Of a stretch of DNA of 64,000 nucleotides, positions 11,910-23,607 are shown piece by piece. This stretch comes from Cymodocea nodosa. Taxonomy: Eukaryota > Streptophyta > Magnoliopsida > Alismatales > Cymodoceaceae. The stretch is taken from positions 16,442,501 to 16,506,500 of the forward strand of contig CM072341.1 of the NCBI GenBank assembly GCA_036874045.1. Direction: 5' to 3'. The notes beneath the pieces are model-generated. The model saw only the letters and a program-made list of their open reading frames with translations. It made no database searches and was not told where the DNA came from. The number at the start of each line of letters is the position of its first letter. The stretch's first letter is position 1. Position numbers and translations under genes: made by a program.

Positions 11910-12540
11910 TCATTTATTGACTCTTCTACTAGGCCTAAGATGAGTTCTGTTTATTGAATAACATGTAGTATTTACAGCTTCAACCCATAAGAACTTTGAT
12001 AGATCAGATGTATTAAGAATTGTTCTTGACATTTCTTGTACTGATCTATTTTTCCTTTCTACAACTCTATTCTGTGCTGGAGTTCTTGGACATGACAATT
12101 CATGTAGTATGCCAAAGGAATTACATAATTCTTCAAATTCAAAATTTTCAAATTCACCTCCATGATCACTTATGATCCTTTTCAAAGTTGATTCTTTTTC
12201 ATTTTGAATTCTAATATAGAGATGTTTGAATTCATAGCAAGCTTCATTCTTGTGTGCTAAAAAAATAACCCAAGTGAATCTTGTGTAATCATCAACTACC
12301 ACTAAGATATATTTTCTTCCTCCTAAACTGTCCATCTATGTAGGACCAAATAGGTCCATATGCAGTAGATCTAGTGGCTGACTTGTGGCAATGTCTTCAA
12401 TACTCTTGTGTACTGATTTCTTTTATTTTCCAATTGTACAGTCACTATAGAGTTTATTCCTCTTGAATTTGAGTTTAGGCACACCTTTAACGAGATCATG
12501 TTTGATCAATTTTCTTAAGATTTTCATATTCACATGATTT
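11910..12540 (-). pseudogene. Copia integrase core
   Basis: An open stretch at 11910..12335 gives an integrase catalytic core with the DDE residues in context: the first Asp in VVVDDYTRF, the second in SDHGGEF and the Glu in RVVERKNR. Upstream sequence to about 12540 has the pre-integrase region with stops. The core residues survive, but flanking stops would prevent a full polyprotein. Confidence 0.8.
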
Positions 12541-12734
12541 AATCTTTTATGTCATAACCAGTCATCTTCATTAGAAGCAATTAAACATGCATCACTCGAT
12601 ATATTATCAAATGAAAATTCCAGTGCATAAATTGAATTATCCCTATGTCCAGTAAATTTGATTTCATGTGTATCTTGTTGTAATATAAAATAGTTTTCAG
12701 CAGTAAAAAGTATATTGTAGCCTTTATCACATAA

Positions 12735-12983
12735 TTAACCTACACTTAACAGATTTTGTTTTAAACCATTTACATGTAAGACATTTTCTATTTTTCCATT
12801 TTTAGATGCAACATTTTCTATGGCAGTAATTCTACATTTTTCATTATTACCAAACTTAACAGATCCTGAATTTATTGATTTAACAGATTCCAGAAATCTT
12901 TTCTTACCTGTCATATGCTTTAAGCATCCACTATTGATAATCCACTTGGACGTTTGAGCTTCATTGTCCATGCAGTCATGCAA
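12735..12983 (-). pseudogene. Copia aspartic protease
   Basis: The open frame contains WIINSGCLKHMTG, the Copia protease active-site region, and ends LLSVG as expected before the pre-integrase domain. The family motif is DSG; here it is NSG, so the catalytic aspartate is replaced by asparagine. This would abolish protease activity. Confidence 0.8.
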
Positions 12984-13679
12984 ATCATGTTGAAATTAAG
13001 ACTTTTGGTACCTATATTTTATTAGGTCCATTAGTGTTACTCCTTTGTATATTAAACATGTTGCCTTTTGGTAGCCATATAAAAGTAGATCTCTTCTTAA
13101 TGATAAAAATAGTTGTGTCATCTGTGTAAGATCTAATTTTTTCACCATAATAGGAAGTTTCCTGTGGTACAGCATACCCTAGACCAAATTTACTTATTCC
13201 TATTCTTTAGGATCCTATGATTTTGTTTAAACTGTTTTCACCTTTAGTAAATTTACATACAGTTTTCTTTAAATCAATAATTTTAAATAATAGATTTTTA
13301 TTTTCTTCTTTTAGATCAAAATTTTTACAACTATGCTATCCATTTTAGTTTTTAATTCCTTGTTATCAACTAAGGCTTTTTCAAATTCAACAAAAACATC
13401 TTCTAGATAGGAATTTAAGCTCTTTAATCCCTTTTTATAGTTCTTACATTTTACATATAAGTTATTTACTGTACAGAGAAGATTATCTACATCTAGATCA
13501 TCATTTTCTTTTTCAGAATTATAAGGGGATGTAGAACATACCTCTTGTGCAGCAAAGCACACATTTGCAGATGCCTCTTCTTTTGAGTCTAATGAGCTGC
13601 TGGATGAACTACTGTCACCCCATGTGGCTTTCAAGGTCATCTTCTTGTTTTTCTTCTTCCATTTTTGTTTGTCCACCTC

Positions 13680-14528
13680 CTAGTGGAAAAGATAGTAAAG
13701 TTGAATATGTCCCAGTTTCTTGCACTTGTAGCATGTGGGAATTTTTGATCTTGAGGAGCTAGCATTGCCTCCTTGTCTCATCAATTTTTTGAAGTTTCTA
13801 GCCAACAATAATACTTCATCCTCATCCAAGCTTGATTGGTTTTCTGTTGAAGGAAAGACTAGTTCTTTCTTCTTCTCAGCCTTTCTTTTAGTGACTCCTT
13901 CTTCTTTCCATTCCTTCATCTAGACTTCATGAGCAAGAAGATTTCCCAACAAATCTTCAACTGAATAATTGTTTAAATCTTTTGATTCTTGTATGGAAGT
14001 AGATTTCTACTTCTATTCAACTGTTAGACTTCTTAAGATCTTCTATACCTGTTCACGATTAGAAATGTTCCTTCCAAGGCTTCTCAGTTCATTTATAATT
14101 TCTGTGAACCTAGAAAATATTTCAGTAATACTTTCTTTATCAAGCATTTTGAATAATTCATATTTTCTCAACAAAATGCTGATTTTTATATCTTTTACTT
14201 GGCAGATTCCTTCATATGTGATTTGAAGGGTTTTTCAAGCCTCATGAGAAGATTTACAAGCAGATATTTTGTTGTACTGTTCACTAGTTAGTGCACAGTA
14301 AATTGAATTTAGCTTGTAAGCATCCATCTGGATGATTCTTTCATCCTCCTCAGACCAATCACTTTCATGACTGATTGAAAGTGTTGTACCATGTACAACC
14401 ATTCTCTAGAGTTTTACATCAGTACTCTTGAGAAAATACTTCATCCTATTTTTCCAATAACCATAATTGCTATCATCAAATAAGGGATTTCAATGGATAT
14501 TCTAACCCTCTACAGTGTGGAAAACCAT
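13680..14528 (-). pseudogene. Copia gag (UBN2-type) with damaged zinc knuckle
   Basis: The minus-strand translation starts MVFHTVEG, hits stops, then gives the Copia gag phrase LFDDSNYGYWKNRMK. It ends in a lysine/serine-rich region with a CCHC knuckle, CYKCKKLGHIQLYY. The last cysteine of the knuckle is tyrosine. At least four in-frame stops are present. Confidence 0.8.
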
Positions 14529-14566
14529 GATCTTAGATGGTTAAATCTATTAACGAGATCAACTTT

Positions 14567-14578
14567 GCTCTAATACCA
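14567..14578 (-). promoter_or_regulatory. Primer binding site of the Copia element
   Basis: Read on the minus strand it is TGGTATTAGAGC, two bases inside the 5' LTR. It differs by one base from TGGTATCAGAGC, the site complementary to initiator tRNA-Met used by most plant Copia elements. Confidence 0.85.
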
Positions 14579-14580
14579 AT

Positions 14581-15572
14581 TGTTAGGACCTGATGGCTTA
14601 CTAGAGGGAGGGTGAATGGTAATAATATTTGTTTCTTAGCAATTTGAAGAATAATTGGCAATGTAAAATAGCAGGCACACAATAAAAAGAATGCACACAA
14701 GATTTTTAGGTGGTTTACCACTAACGGCTAGTCCACCCCCAAGGGATATTTGGACTTCACTAATCTTTCAAAGACATATAATTACTTGCTTTCAGGTCAA
14801 AGCAAGAACCAACCAATTTGATTTAGCTTTCAAGTCGTAGCTCCAACCAACCTTTCACTGAAGTTTTTAATTCGTGTACTTTAGTAAACACTTGCTTGAA
14901 TGTATCAAAGTCACTTAAGTCTTTTTGCCATATAGGATTTCAGATCATACATATGAGCTGTCATTCAATCGGATACTTGTAGTTGTAACTTATCGAACTA
15001 TTCTTTGACTATCAGATAGTTAGCTACAATAGCCCTCCAAAATCCTTCTTTAAGTTTCTGACTGCTTTCTTATTTCAGCACGTGCATAATAGAATAACTT
15101 AAGTTTTCGAAAGGTTATAACTGTAACTCACCGAAAACTCTTCAAATTTCGGATAGTTAGCTACAGTAACTTTTTGATTCTTCTTTTAAGCTTCTGTTTG
15201 GATTTCTACACGTGGGAAATTCAATGACTTAAGTTTCGGATGGTTATAACTGTAACTCACGGAAACTCTTCAAATTTCGGATAGTTAGCTACAATAACTT
15301 TCTGATTCTTCATACAACCATCTTTTTAACTCTCCGAAGGCTTTCTACTTTCAGATAGTTATTATTCTAACTATTCGGTAGTGTTGCTATTACTTTATAC
15401 TGCCTTTCATATACTTAAACCTGTAACTATTCGACTTTCCTGTGGCTCTATAGCAGCAATTTTTGAACCATCTGTATCGACTTTTGCTCTTTTGCTGAAC
15501 TGCTATACCTGGGAAATACAATTTGATACCTCGCATTGATATTTGCATTATTAAAATCCTGAGGACCTTTCA
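14581..15572 (-). repeat. 5' LTR of the Copia element (992 bp)
   Basis: Plus-strand ends are TGTTAGGACC and GGACCTTTCA. It aligns with 6183-7503 but lacks about 330 bp just after AATGTATCA. It includes G-box-like CACGTG cores near 15079 and 15210 in a roughly 130-bp repeating context (ACTTAAGTTTTCG, TAACTGTAACTCAC, CGGATAGTTAGCTAC). Divergence between the two LTRs indicates that insertion was not recent. Confidence 0.85.
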
Positions 15573-15577
15573 CTATT

Positions 15578-16510
15578 TTCTCTTGGTTTTGTATTCAAAT
15601 TATTATACAATTCCTTGTAAACTTGATTTTTAACTTCACTAACAACTTTCTTAACATTCCTTTTTGCTAGCTTATATTTCTCTAAAGTTTTCTTATCTCT
15701 AAGTTTATGATAGCTTATGTTTATTATCATTTATACATTCTCATTGTGCACTAACTTTTCTTACCTAATGGAACTATCCCACAAAACTCTCCTATAATTT
15801 CTCTACCAATGTTTTTAATGCAAGAAATCATTTCATTGCAAAGTTTATCTACCTTTCCATTTAATTCTCATATTCTTTCTTTGTACAAGTTACCTTTAAA
15901 TATTATTTTCTTTTCCTTGTTTAGATTCCATCAAATAATTAATTCATGGGTTCTTATATAATGTAGTCTTTTTTTCCTAATCTTAATATTAACATCTAAT
16001 ACTAACAACCTATGTTCTATACTTTTCTCTTGAAATAACCCTAGAATTTTTACACATTCATTAATCAATTCTATTAATAAGTAAAAAAAATATTTGTCTA
16101 GCATTGAAATCACTTTAAAATGTAATTAATTTCATAAAATAAGATTTAGCTACCAAAAGATTACAAGTTACCCTAAAGTCTAAAATTAAATTTTCTTCTT
16201 CATTTCTATTACCTAAACCAAATCCTTCATGGTTTCGTTAATAACATATATTTTACTTTCCTATACAACCGTTGAGATCCCTTTTAGTAAAGAGTTTGTC
16301 ATTATTAAGTAAACCATAAAATAAACTATGTAAATCTTCCTAAGATTTACATTTAATGGCTTATCCTAAACCTATATATAGAGAATAAGGATAAATTATG
16401 TTAACTATTTAATTTCCTATCACTAGCTTAATCATTATAATTTTATTTTCTATCCTTATCGCATGATTAACTTTATCTTTTAAATTTTTATCAACTACTA
16501 TTCCAAACAA
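15578..16510 (-). mobile_element. RTE-type LINE remnant, copy 1
   Basis: The minus-strand translation gives the end of the RTE endonuclease (EHRLLVLDVNIKIRKKR, then a WWNL-like segment) and the linker before the RT (YKLAKRNVKKVVSEVKNQ, LYNNLNTK). The RT itself is absent. It aligns with 27718-28640, but copy 2 continues for about 700 bp further, so this copy has an internal deletion near 16510. Stops are frequent. Confidence 0.8.
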
Positions 16511-16539
16511 AAGAAAACAAAACACTGGGTGATGCTCTT

Positions 16540-16877
16540 TTTCAAGGATCATGGTAATATCACCATTGTGTTAATGGATATTACCACCACCTTGATACAA
16601 ACATAACTTGTTGTGAAATCACAAGAAAGAAAGAAAACTCACAAACATCACAAGAGAGCAGAGTACAAGGAGCAAAAACAACAAGCAGACATCTACTCCA
16701 AGAAAGGAGAGTGATTGTGATACCAGACGTTTCCTTGTTGAATATTAAACCTAACACTTCCGTAGGGTCAGCACTTGCCCCGTCGTGTAGGGAGTTCGAT
16801 CCCGCTGGTGCAAATCCAAACACAACCCTGGCAAAAGGACTTCCCTTGAGGCAAGCTATTGAGAAGGTTTCTTGTTA
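16540..16877. other. GDSL-B 3' flank
   Basis: Homologous to 29330-29700 downstream of GDSL-C. A segment around 16760-16820 contains GTTCGATCCC (16794-16803), similar to a Pol III B-box, and is conserved in the other copy (29597-29606). No complete tRNA fold is evident. Confidence 0.45.
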
Positions 16878-17598
16878 CGGCAACGAACAATTCATCTTGA
16901 TCATAGAAATGTGGATTAGAGAATTTGAGTGTCTGCGACGTAACATGGAGATTTGCGGCCACGGTGTAATGGATTCCACCCCATTTGATATGCTTCGTGG
17001 GGGTCGTCACATCCTCCGGCCATCAACTCACTCCCATTTATGGTTTTTGTCTGCCCCCGTGGAATCTGAGGATGTTAGTTCAATGGTGGTCCGCCAAGGC
17101 CACAGTAAGCCGTCAATGGATTCTCAAATCCTGGAAATAGATTTTTGAAGAAAGAACACCTCAAATAAGACATACGAAAGAATAGAGACTTTATTGCTTT
17201 AATTATGGCATAACATGGCACTCGGAAGATAATTCTTCAACATGAAAGAATCAGACGTCCTTAATTCAGGATAGAATTAAAAATATAACGCACCTTGTGT
17301 TCAAAAAATTTGGTGGTATTTTTCCAAACAAATGCCTACTTGAATTCCTTAATTTGTTCACCGTTGCTCTGTAGTAAAGCTCTTAAATTTTTGCGCGGAA
17401 TTGATAGCCAATAATATGTATAAGAAGGTATGAACATTACCAACCATGACGTGAATAATTTACAATAAGGTCGCTCTTCATGTAGAAAAATGTTGGTGAA
17501 GTAACGTTTGCACTAATTAGACCACCTTGCTACTTTGCACGAAAAGCATGAAGCTGTAGATTAAAAAACCTTGCAGTAAGGTTGGGAGAAGTCACATG
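16878..17598 (-). pseudogene. GDSL esterase/lipase copy B, truncated pseudogene
   Basis: Only the 3' part of the gene remains: exon 5 (from 17130 downward) and the 3' portion of exon 4 (17446 or 17445 to about 17598). Exons 1-3 and half of exon 4 are gone. Exon 5 has a stop (TAA) directly after GGPPLN, an extra C that shifts frame just before TKHIK, and WGGIHYT where copy C has WDGIHYT, so the catalytic Asp is lost. The splice sites of intron 4 are still recognisable. It cannot make an esterase. Confidence 0.85.
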
Positions 17599-18458
17599 TC
17601 AAATAATTTAAGGACGATAACTATCGTAAAATAAAAGAAGAAAATTTACATCTTTTTAAATAAAATGTGAAGAAAAACCTTTCTCTTTTATTTTACTTTA
17701 CTAGGTAATGATACTTATATCTGTTGCAGGTCTAGAAATATATAATTATATAAAAGGTAAATCTTCCAACTACTTAATTTAAATTCTTACTTTCTAAAGG
17801 ATTTTTTTTTATAATTCTAATTTAAAATTAATTCTTATATTACTTTTGTCAGCTAAAATTATATGATCGATAAATAGTAACTTTTTTTAACAAAACTTTA
17901 AGGGACTTTTGTTTACGATCGATGGTCTGGATCAAGTCACGTTGACGATATCAAGATCAAGAGATCGCCGTCGACGACGAACGGCTACGATGACACGAAG
18001 GCTACGTCATCCGTATCAATTCGTTATCCACGTCCAGCACTTCTGGATTCTTCGTGCATCTTCCAGTCAACCCTTATCGGACTAAGCAGAAAAATCCAAT
18101 CGGATCCATTATTGAATTATTAATTCTCTTAAAAGGACAGAAAATAATATATCGGATCCGTCCTTCATAGATGTTGACGGAATTTTGCTGTTCAATCTCG
18201 ACGATGCTCAAGGTTTGATCCGATTTAGTCTATTATATATCGATTTGAAGATAACAATTTTTTATGAAACTTTACTGGTAGGTTTGATTCACGAAGATAC
18301 CGACAAACCGTCGTCACGCTTTTTTATTTCATAATTTCAAAAAAATACTATTTATTTCACGTTGGAAGGAGTCAACACTTCGGCCATTGCCCATCCTTTC
18401 GTCAAGAAAAATCTTATTCTACTCATCATCCAACTTGCAAACATTAATTATCTATTTG
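17599..18458. other. Spacer unique to the GDSL-B/ARM2 junction
   Basis: This segment has no counterpart beside GDSL-A or GDSL-C. It contains a GC-richer patch at about 17920-18090 (GATCGCCGTCGACGACGAAC) without a long reading frame. It replaces the missing 5' half of GDSL-B. I recognise nothing coding in it. Confidence 0.4.
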
Positions 18459-20902
18459 GTAGTCATAAGTACTTTATTTTAGAGCAAATTCTTACCATCC
18501 ACGTATTTAGATAGATTATTAAAATTAAAGAATTTTGACTTCTCTATCTCTCTCTCTCTAGATCTCTCTGACCATCTATTTCTCTTTCTTCAACCTTTTC
18601 TTTTTCTCTTAATTTGACAAACACAGAGGCTTGAATCTTAATATAAATATATATAATAATGTTGTTTTAAATAAGTAATTTGATTGTAGGTGTTTATGAT
18701 GGAAGGTTGAGATTTAATCTCAACTTTCATCAAGAACTAACGCTCGCCGACGTGGAGGGAAGGTTCAGTCGGGTCGGAAGTCATGTGATTCGATAGCGAG
18801 GGGGCAGCAGAAGCCACGTAATGGTTCACCTACACGTCATGCTCGAAGATGACGCCCACAGTAATTTTAAATATTCCTTACGCAAGCCATTGAATCGATT
18901 AGCTTACCTTTGACGTACGTGCATACTTCTCACATTTCATGCACCCTCTTCAAACACAAACAAGTTACACAAACCCCACACGTCCATTATGTATTAATGT
19001 ATGATGTCATCATCGTCAAAATGATTGGTGTAAATTAAGCTTCCCATTTGCTTTCAACTTGTAACTCCATCATTTAACCAACGAAGAACTCCATCGTTTT
19101 AATTTCTTTTGTTATTAAAATACATTCGACGACTTTGACGAATTAAAAGGTGTTTGTATACTAAAAAATTATGAAAAGAAAATAACGAAATATTATAGAA
19201 AATAATAAAAAATCAAGATATTTATATATAAAATAAAAAATGATAAAATTGGAAATACGTGTATTTATGCATAAAACAGAAAAAGATAAAAAAATCATGG
19301 AATATAAAAACAATATATTTATATATAAAATAAAAATATTAAAATTAATAAATTAAATATTTTATATTTATCTATAAAATAGAGAATAACAAAATTTGTC
19401 ATAGATAATATAAGATAAATTTATTTATAATGATAGTTACAATATAAAATACATTTCATATATCTTTATTATTCTACATATCTCTTATAATATCAATTCT
19501 TATCTATTAATGACATAAATAATTTCTTTATCAAAATTATATGTTATTAATATATTTTATGATAATTTACATTTTTTTTCCTTTATTTTCTATCAACTTT
19601 AAAGATCATAAAGTTTGAAAATGAAAGAATTTTTTTTTAATATACTAAAAGAAAATAATAATAAATCATTTAATGTACAAACACACCCACTATTTTATGA
19701 ATGCACAGACACCTCTTTAATTATTTACCTTATTCATAAATGACATTTCTTTATTCTTTATTAATCGGCCTACGTGGTGGGCTCCAATCCGTTACTTCCT
19801 TTCGTGCTCCTCCGTGGTCATCATCGACCAAGGGAAAAAATTTGCAATACCTAACACAACAGATACGTCACCGCACGTTTCATGTGGCGCCCGAAGTACA
19901 TATTCATGTAGTTTCATGTATATATTTTTTATTTCTAAAAAATTACATATTCAAATCGAAAAAAAGTTATAGATTTATAGAAAAGAATTTGAATACATAA
20001 ATTAATTGAGAGAAAAAAATGTTATCAAAAATGAACTTTAAGGGTTGTTAGTCCATGTAGAAAATGGTAAAAAAAATAATGAAATATTACAAAAAAGTAA
20101 CGAAAAATCATTAGGAAAATAAAATATTTGTGCATAAAATAGAGAAGGATAGAAAATCATAAAATGTAAAGTATGTATGTTTATTTATAAAATAAAAAAT
20201 ATTGAAATTAATAAATTAACTATTTTTTGTATTTATCTTAAGATAGAAAATAAAAATTTACCATAAATAATATAAGATAGAATTATTTGTAACAATAGTT
20301 ACAACATAAAATATATTTTTATTATTTCAAATATCTCTTATAATATCAATTCTCATCTATTAAAAATATAAATAATTTCTATATCAAAATTACATGTTAC
20401 TAATATATTTTATGATAATTTATTTATTTTATTCTTTTATTTTTCTTTAAGATCAAAAGATAAAAAAATAAAAGAAAATTTTTCTTATCTACAAAAGAAA
20501 AAGATAGAATCTTTTAAAAATTTATTTAATATATAAATAACTAAAAAATGATTAAAAAAATTTCTGTTATTTTACTTTTCAACGATTTCCGTCAAAATTT
20601 CCTAATTACCCCAGTATTTTTTCTTTTTCATACAATGATTACTCTGCTGTGTAGACGCTTGGAACGACCACCATACACGGTCCATCGATCCTTTATGACG
20701 ATACCTCTGTGTACGAGGCAGAAGAATCGTAGCCAACGAAATTTAACTCCAGCATCTCCGGCCAGCGCACTCTGTTCCAAAGCCTCGCTCTCTTCTTCCC
20801 ACGGTTGCTTCTCTACACATGGAATACACAGATCAGAGCTCTCCTCATTACCGCAACCATATACATAGATAGATACATAGATAAGTAGATTGATAGAAAA
20901 AG
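18459..20902. other. ARM2 upstream region with duplicated AT-rich block
   Basis: Homologous to 1283-3144 upstream of ARM1. The AT-rich block at about 19135-19690 is the equivalent of 1980-2530. A second, diverged copy of similar sequence (about 20035-20605) is inserted between sequences that are adjacent in ARM1 (near 2847). The block edges contain GGTGTTTGTATAC and GTACAAACACACC, an imperfect inverted pair that would fit a MITE. No gene is seen. Confidence 0.5.
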
Positions 20903-23607
20903 ATGCAGAAGAGAGGAGACTCCATGGTGACGGTCGACGCAGATAAGTTGCAGAGGAGAGGAGCCGGCGGAACGATGATGTTCTCAAAACACATCCGCCG
21001 AAGCAGTAACGACCCCACCGAAGGGAACACCTTTCGCAGAAGAGCCAGCAAAGACGAGGCACCCGAGATGAGGCTTACCCTCTTTGCCCTACGACTAGCC
21101 GTGCTCGAGAAGGCAGCCAGCGGCCTAGGCGCTCTCGGTTTTGCCTGGGCCACCGTGGTCCTTTTGGGGGGCTTTGCAGGTGTGCTCCGGGAGGTGGACT
21201 TCTGGTCCGTCACCGTAATTATTGTCATCGAAGGGGCCAGGATCTTCAGCCGAAGCCATGAGTTGGAGTGGCAGCGTCACACGACCTGGACCTCAGGCCG
21301 CGCCAGCCGTTACAACATCCGAGGAATCAGGTCCAGTCTCATGGACTTGAGCTTGCGCTTGTCCCCTCGGGACAAACATAATCGCAGTCGAAATCGAACA
21401 GAGGGTGCCTCCAGCCAACAACCCGAGAACAGCCCCAACATTGGCGGCGGCGTCCATGACTCCCGACTCCAGAGGACGTGGAACTCGTCCGAGGTATCCT
21501 TGCTGCCATACACCGGTTGGGTCACCCTGTCCAAGAACATCAGCAGGTAAATAAATAAATTAATATTCTGGTTTTAGAATTTAAAGAGAGAGATAGAGAG
21601 AGAGAGCGTGATGTGGTCTGATATACATAGAATGTTTGGTTGTCTCTGAAATCGATCAGGCTACTCAGCTGGCTCCAGTTGCTGTCCGCCGTGGCTTCCG
21701 TGGTGTTGTCCCTGATGAGGGTGATCGAACAAGACTACGACAAGAACAGGGATAAAACCGACACGAGGAACATGAACGGGTCCCTGAACATATTCTACGG
21801 CCTGGCGCTGGCGGAGGCGCTGTTGTTCTTGCTGGAAAAGGCCTACTGGGAGTGGAAGGTGACCTTCTGCGATCTTCTGAGCGAGGTAAACAGGGCGTGT
21901 GGTTTCCAGGACACCGAGGCCGACATGATACACATGACACGGTTCTTCTACGACGCCTACTCCAAGTGCATCAACGGGAGCGTCTTCGACGGGCTCAAGA
22001 TGGACCTGGTCTCATTTGCCGAGGAGCTGCTGGCGTCGGAGTCGTCCGACGAGCAGCACATCGGGGCGAAGATCCTCCTCAAGTTCGTCACGGAAGAGAA
22101 GTTCACCACCGACACTCTCCGCAAGATAGGGACCAGCACCAGGACGATGGAGAGGCTGGTGGACATGTTGAGCTGGAAGGACCCGGTGGAGGAGCAGCTG
22201 AGGATTGCTGCGGCGGAGATCGTGTGGAGACTCTCTGGAAAGAAGCAAAACGCGCTTCGGGTGGCCGAGATCCCAGGATCCATCGCGTCCATATCTTCCT
22301 TGTTGAAAACCGGACCAACAGCGCCGGACTCCAAACCCGACGAGATAAGCAAGAGGCGTGCCTTGCCCGACAACCAAAACTACGAGTTCTCGGCCTTCAA
22401 CCGTCTTGGCCTGCGGATACTGAAGAAGATCGCCCACGACAACGAGAACAGCGCCAAGATAGCCAACACCAGGGGTCTGCTGCCGAAGGCGATAGACTTC
22501 ACCGGGAACGGGGAGAGAGTGCTAGGCCAGTCCAGCACCACTGACACCCAGATCAAGTCGATGAAATACGCCCTCCAGCTGTTGAAGATGTTGGCCAAAA
22601 CTTCGGGGGCGACCGGCAGGGGGCTCCGGCAGGAAATATCGGAGAACATCTTCAGCATCAGCAACCTCCGGGACATCCTCCGATACGGGCAGAACCACGT
22701 TCGGATGCAGACGCTGGCCATCGAGATCATGACCAGCCTCGGGATGGATGACGACGCCACGGACAGGATCGGCTCCACCGGAGGGATCATCAGGGAGCTG
22801 TTCAGGATTTTTTTCTTACAGGGACCACTCACGGAGAACCAGAATCCTGTGAGGGCCGAGGCCGGGGAGGCGTTGGTGATGCTGACTATGGACAGCCAAG
22901 CAAACTGCCAGAGGACGTTGAGGATGGAGCATGTCGGTCGGCTCATCGACGCACTCGAAGACCCGCTGCTGATGAGGAGTTCGGCCAGAATTCTCCGGAA
23001 CCTCTGCGCATACAGCGGACCTGAGAACGCCCATCGTCTCCGACGAGTCGTTGCCGCGACACCAACCGTAAGACACCAATTAACTGCATGAACTAGCACT
23101 AGTCTGTAGCCTCATCAAGTGCCAATTAAGACAAAAATTTCACGTTTTTCGATCGCTCCGGCCTACATGCAGGTTCTGAAGAATCTCGTGCAAGAAGATC
23201 AGAAAATGCTGGAGGTAATGATCGGGTTGGCGACGCAGATTTTCAAGCTCATGAGCCCAGAAGAAGCGCAGAACGAGTTCAAGAAGGCCGGGATCGAGGA
23301 GCGCAGGCTAGCCGAGAAGCTGGTGGAGATACTGAGAGACAACAAGGAACCCAGCGTCGATCACCCAAGGATGAGGAGGTTTGCGGTGGAGCTGGCGACG
23401 TGGATGATGGAGTTGGACGAAGAGATGAAGATGGTGTTCAGGAGGGAAGGGCTGGAGGAGGAGCTGATGAACATCGCCGAGACCACGTCGGAGCTTGAAT
23501 CCTTCCTGTTGTTCTCCTGGAGCTGTGGGATGAGCCGCCATCCGACGACCATGCATGCTGTTGTGGATTACGCACTTGACCTTGTCAGAAGTGCCGGAAG
23601 TATATAG
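20903..23607 (+). CDS. ARM2: membrane-anchored armadillo-repeat protein, tandem copy 2
   Basis: Exons 20903..21546, 21660..23067 and 23173..23607 join to 828 aa. Exon 2 (1408 nt) and exon 3 (435 nt) are exactly the lengths found in ARM1 and ARM3. Exon 1 is 12 nt shorter because the first four codons of ARM1/ARM3 are deleted, so translation starts at what is residue 5 (MQKRGDSM) there. The four hydrophobic segments and the ARM-like C-terminal region are unchanged. Most differences from ARM1 are conservative or lie in the N-terminal 50 residues. It is intact, with its own GATA-repeat leader. Function is unknown, as for ARM1. Confidence 0.88.

Larger units (their letters stand above)
6183..15572 (-). 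mobile_element. Ty1/Copia LTR retrotransposon, decayed, with nested insertion
   Basis: A complete but inactive element on the minus strand. In minus-strand order it has the 5' LTR (14581-15572), a tRNA-Met-type primer binding site, gag with a zinc knuckle, protease, integrase, reverse transcriptase, RNase H, a polypurine tract and the 3' LTR (6183-7503). Integrase before RT is the Copia order. Without the 2254-bp nested insertion it would be about 7.1 kb. Flanking 5-mers are ATATT (6178-6182) and CTATT (15573-15577), matching at four of five positions. The paralogous locus after ARM3 (near 27715) lacks the element and gives the empty site. Many in-frame stops show that it is not autonomous. 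Confidence 0.9.

Noticed and set aside
21852-22544. Long plus-strand frame (230 codons) overlapping ARM2 exon 2, with a 302-codon counterpart at 25468-26376
   Set aside because: It lies in another frame of a conserved, GC-rich exon and translates to low-complexity Arg/Gly/Glu-rich sequence. It is a codon-bias shadow of the ARM frame.
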